Of a DNA stretch of 64,000 nt, positions 62,762 through 64,000 are shown piece after piece. Source of the DNA: Diogma glabrata (taxonomy: Eukaryota; Arthropoda; Insecta; Diptera; Cylindrotomidae); assembly GCA_963693315.1 (NCBI GenBank), contig OY856188.1, forward strand, positions 158,234,694 through 158,298,693, given 5' to 3'. Under the pieces are notes generated by a model that worked only from the letters and a program-made list of their open reading frames with translations, was not told where the DNA came from and made no database searches. Positions within the stretch are counted from its first letter, which is position 1, and each line of letters begins with the position of its first letter. A program made the translations under genes and the position numbers.

Positions 62762-64000
62762 TTTATCCACGACTTACAATATTTCAAATAATTTCATTCA
62801 AGTTTTCCTGTAAAAGTTTATATCGCCATATTGAAATAAAACTATGAAATTAAAACAAAAACAAAACATGTTTTGTTTATTTTATATGTATTGTTCTTGT
62901 TTTATCTGGTTTTATATTACTATACCAACAAATCGAGTTTTTTAATTTGTAAGGTGAATTTTGAATAAATAAAGTGGAATGAAATAAATAAAACAGAATT
63001 GGATATATAGAAAAGGAATGAATACAATTACAATGAAAGATATACGCAATGGAAAGTATTAATTCTTTAGCAGTCGTGGATAAAAATTTATTAACATACG
63101 AAACGGTCGAAAAAATATAATATAAAAATAAACGTCAAAACGTCACTTTGTTTAATTCTCAATAGTTTATATGTATATCTAAATTCTAACAATTATATTT
63201 TTTAAAAATTGAAATCAGATGTTTAGTGTTTGCTACACTATTGATAATGATTGTCATATAATTTTAATTTATTTATATATATTAAAACTAAAGAAAATTG
63301 TTGTATTTAACATAACAAAATTGTCTAAATTTAATTTTGAATAACGAATTTGTTTTTCATTTGAATTCGAAATTCTGTTTTCTTTTCAAAAGTCGGAACA
63401 TTTCCCGCACAACACAACTTCAAAAATTGTTTGATAATATAAAAATGTAAACAAATTTGACAGTTCGGAATGAAAATTAAAATAGCGGGCAAATATTTAT
63501 TTTCTTGCAGTTGGCCTCTCGAAAAAAATACAAGAAATGAAACAGAAAATGTTAAACTTTTATATATCTTAACCCCTCTACGACCGATCACAATGGGGTA
63601 GTAAAATCTTTTCATCATAACATTGTAATGTATGAAAATAAGAAAAACAACATGCGTGTGTTACTAATATTAATTTTTGTTGAAAATTTTCAATAGTTTT
63701 GATCATTTTTGGTCATATTTATAGCAAAATAGAAAAATTTGATGATATTTTGAAAAATAATAGTTTTTAAACGACATCGAAAGTTTTTCAGCATCTGCAA
63801 AATTGAATGGTCTAAAACCAAATGTGTTGCTATTTCAGATAGCAATGTTAGCCTTCCATAGTTTTAAGTTCGGTGGATAAGAGTTTGATATAAGTCATTT
63901 TCTATTTCCTTTTTTAAATATCTTAAAATATCAAGTAGCCTGGAAGTTTAGTTTCATACAAATAAAATGAACCAAGGGAATGCAATTATTATTTGTTTGT
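62762..64000. other. AT-rich stretch to window end, no gene recognised
   Basis: A TTTATTTTCTTGCAG acceptor-like site at 63510 is followed by no recognisable exon. No repeat of note. Confidence 0.4.

Noticed and set aside
63490..63620. Acceptor-like TTTATTTTCTTGCAG followed by an open stretch
   Set aside because: The downstream sequence shows no conserved protein pattern and hits stops quickly.

Overview
This window is AT-rich, repeat-dominated eukaryotic genomic DNA, almost certainly from an arthropod and most likely an insect. The signs are non-LTR retrotransposons of the Jockey, R1 and LOA-like clades, a Gypsy-type LTR retrotransposon end, a Crypton-type recombinase relic, several Helentron/DINE-1-like rolling-circle element families, very long (CA)n and (TA)n arrays, and two assembly gaps of exactly 200 N. 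Operons, ribosome binding sites and other bacterial features are absent. The species cannot be named from the sequence.

The only feature that looks like a living host gene is a 56-bp exon on the minus strand at 55408-55463. It has a polypyrimidine/CAG acceptor and a GTAAG donor, and encodes the glycine-rich loop of a protein kinase of the STK32 (YANK) family. No other exon of that gene was found, so most or all of the 64 kb is probably intron of a large STK32 gene, or intron plus flank, packed with transposons.

Layout. 0-2 kb: gag remnant, primer-binding-like site and 5' LTR of a Gypsy-type element (minus). 3.1-4.2 kb: broken Crypton tyrosine recombinase with an apparent intron. 4.3-6.9 kb: palindromic elements and a 69-bp coding-like tandem repeat. 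7.1-9.2 kb: Jockey-clade LINE (minus). 9.4-11.6 kb: a (CA)250 array followed by a 46-bp minisatellite. 13.2-13.9 kb: element with perfect 34-bp terminal inverted repeats (TIRs). 14.7-19.2 kb: Helentron-like family H1 copies with (TA)n. 19.8-22.9 kb: Helentron-like H2, split by an internally deleted R1 LINE. 23.2-24.9 kb: second Jockey copy carrying a MITE with a demonstrable TA target duplication. 25.3-36.6 kb: nested foldback and TIR elements, including a 231-bp perfect palindrome and a 1.1-kb foldback. 37.1-48.5 kb: LINEs, including a nearly full LOA-like ORF2 with endonuclease, reverse transcriptase and RNase H, and a cluster of palindromes. 50-56.8 kb: LINE scraps, H1 and H3 Helentron-like copies, a foldback with 417-bp arms, an RTE-like endonuclease fragment cut by a gap, and the STK32 exon. 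57-64 kb: two foldbacks, a second full H1 copy, LINE tails and a further palindromic element.

Every transposon open reading frame that could be followed is interrupted by stops, frameshifts, deletions or truncation, so no element here looks autonomous. The most unusual signal is a set of about 70-140-bp palindromic elements that share termini (AATAGTATATTA or close variants), and mostly a GCTACGC-type central hairpin, while their stems have unrelated sequences. Three Helentron-like families that share one architecture are also notable.
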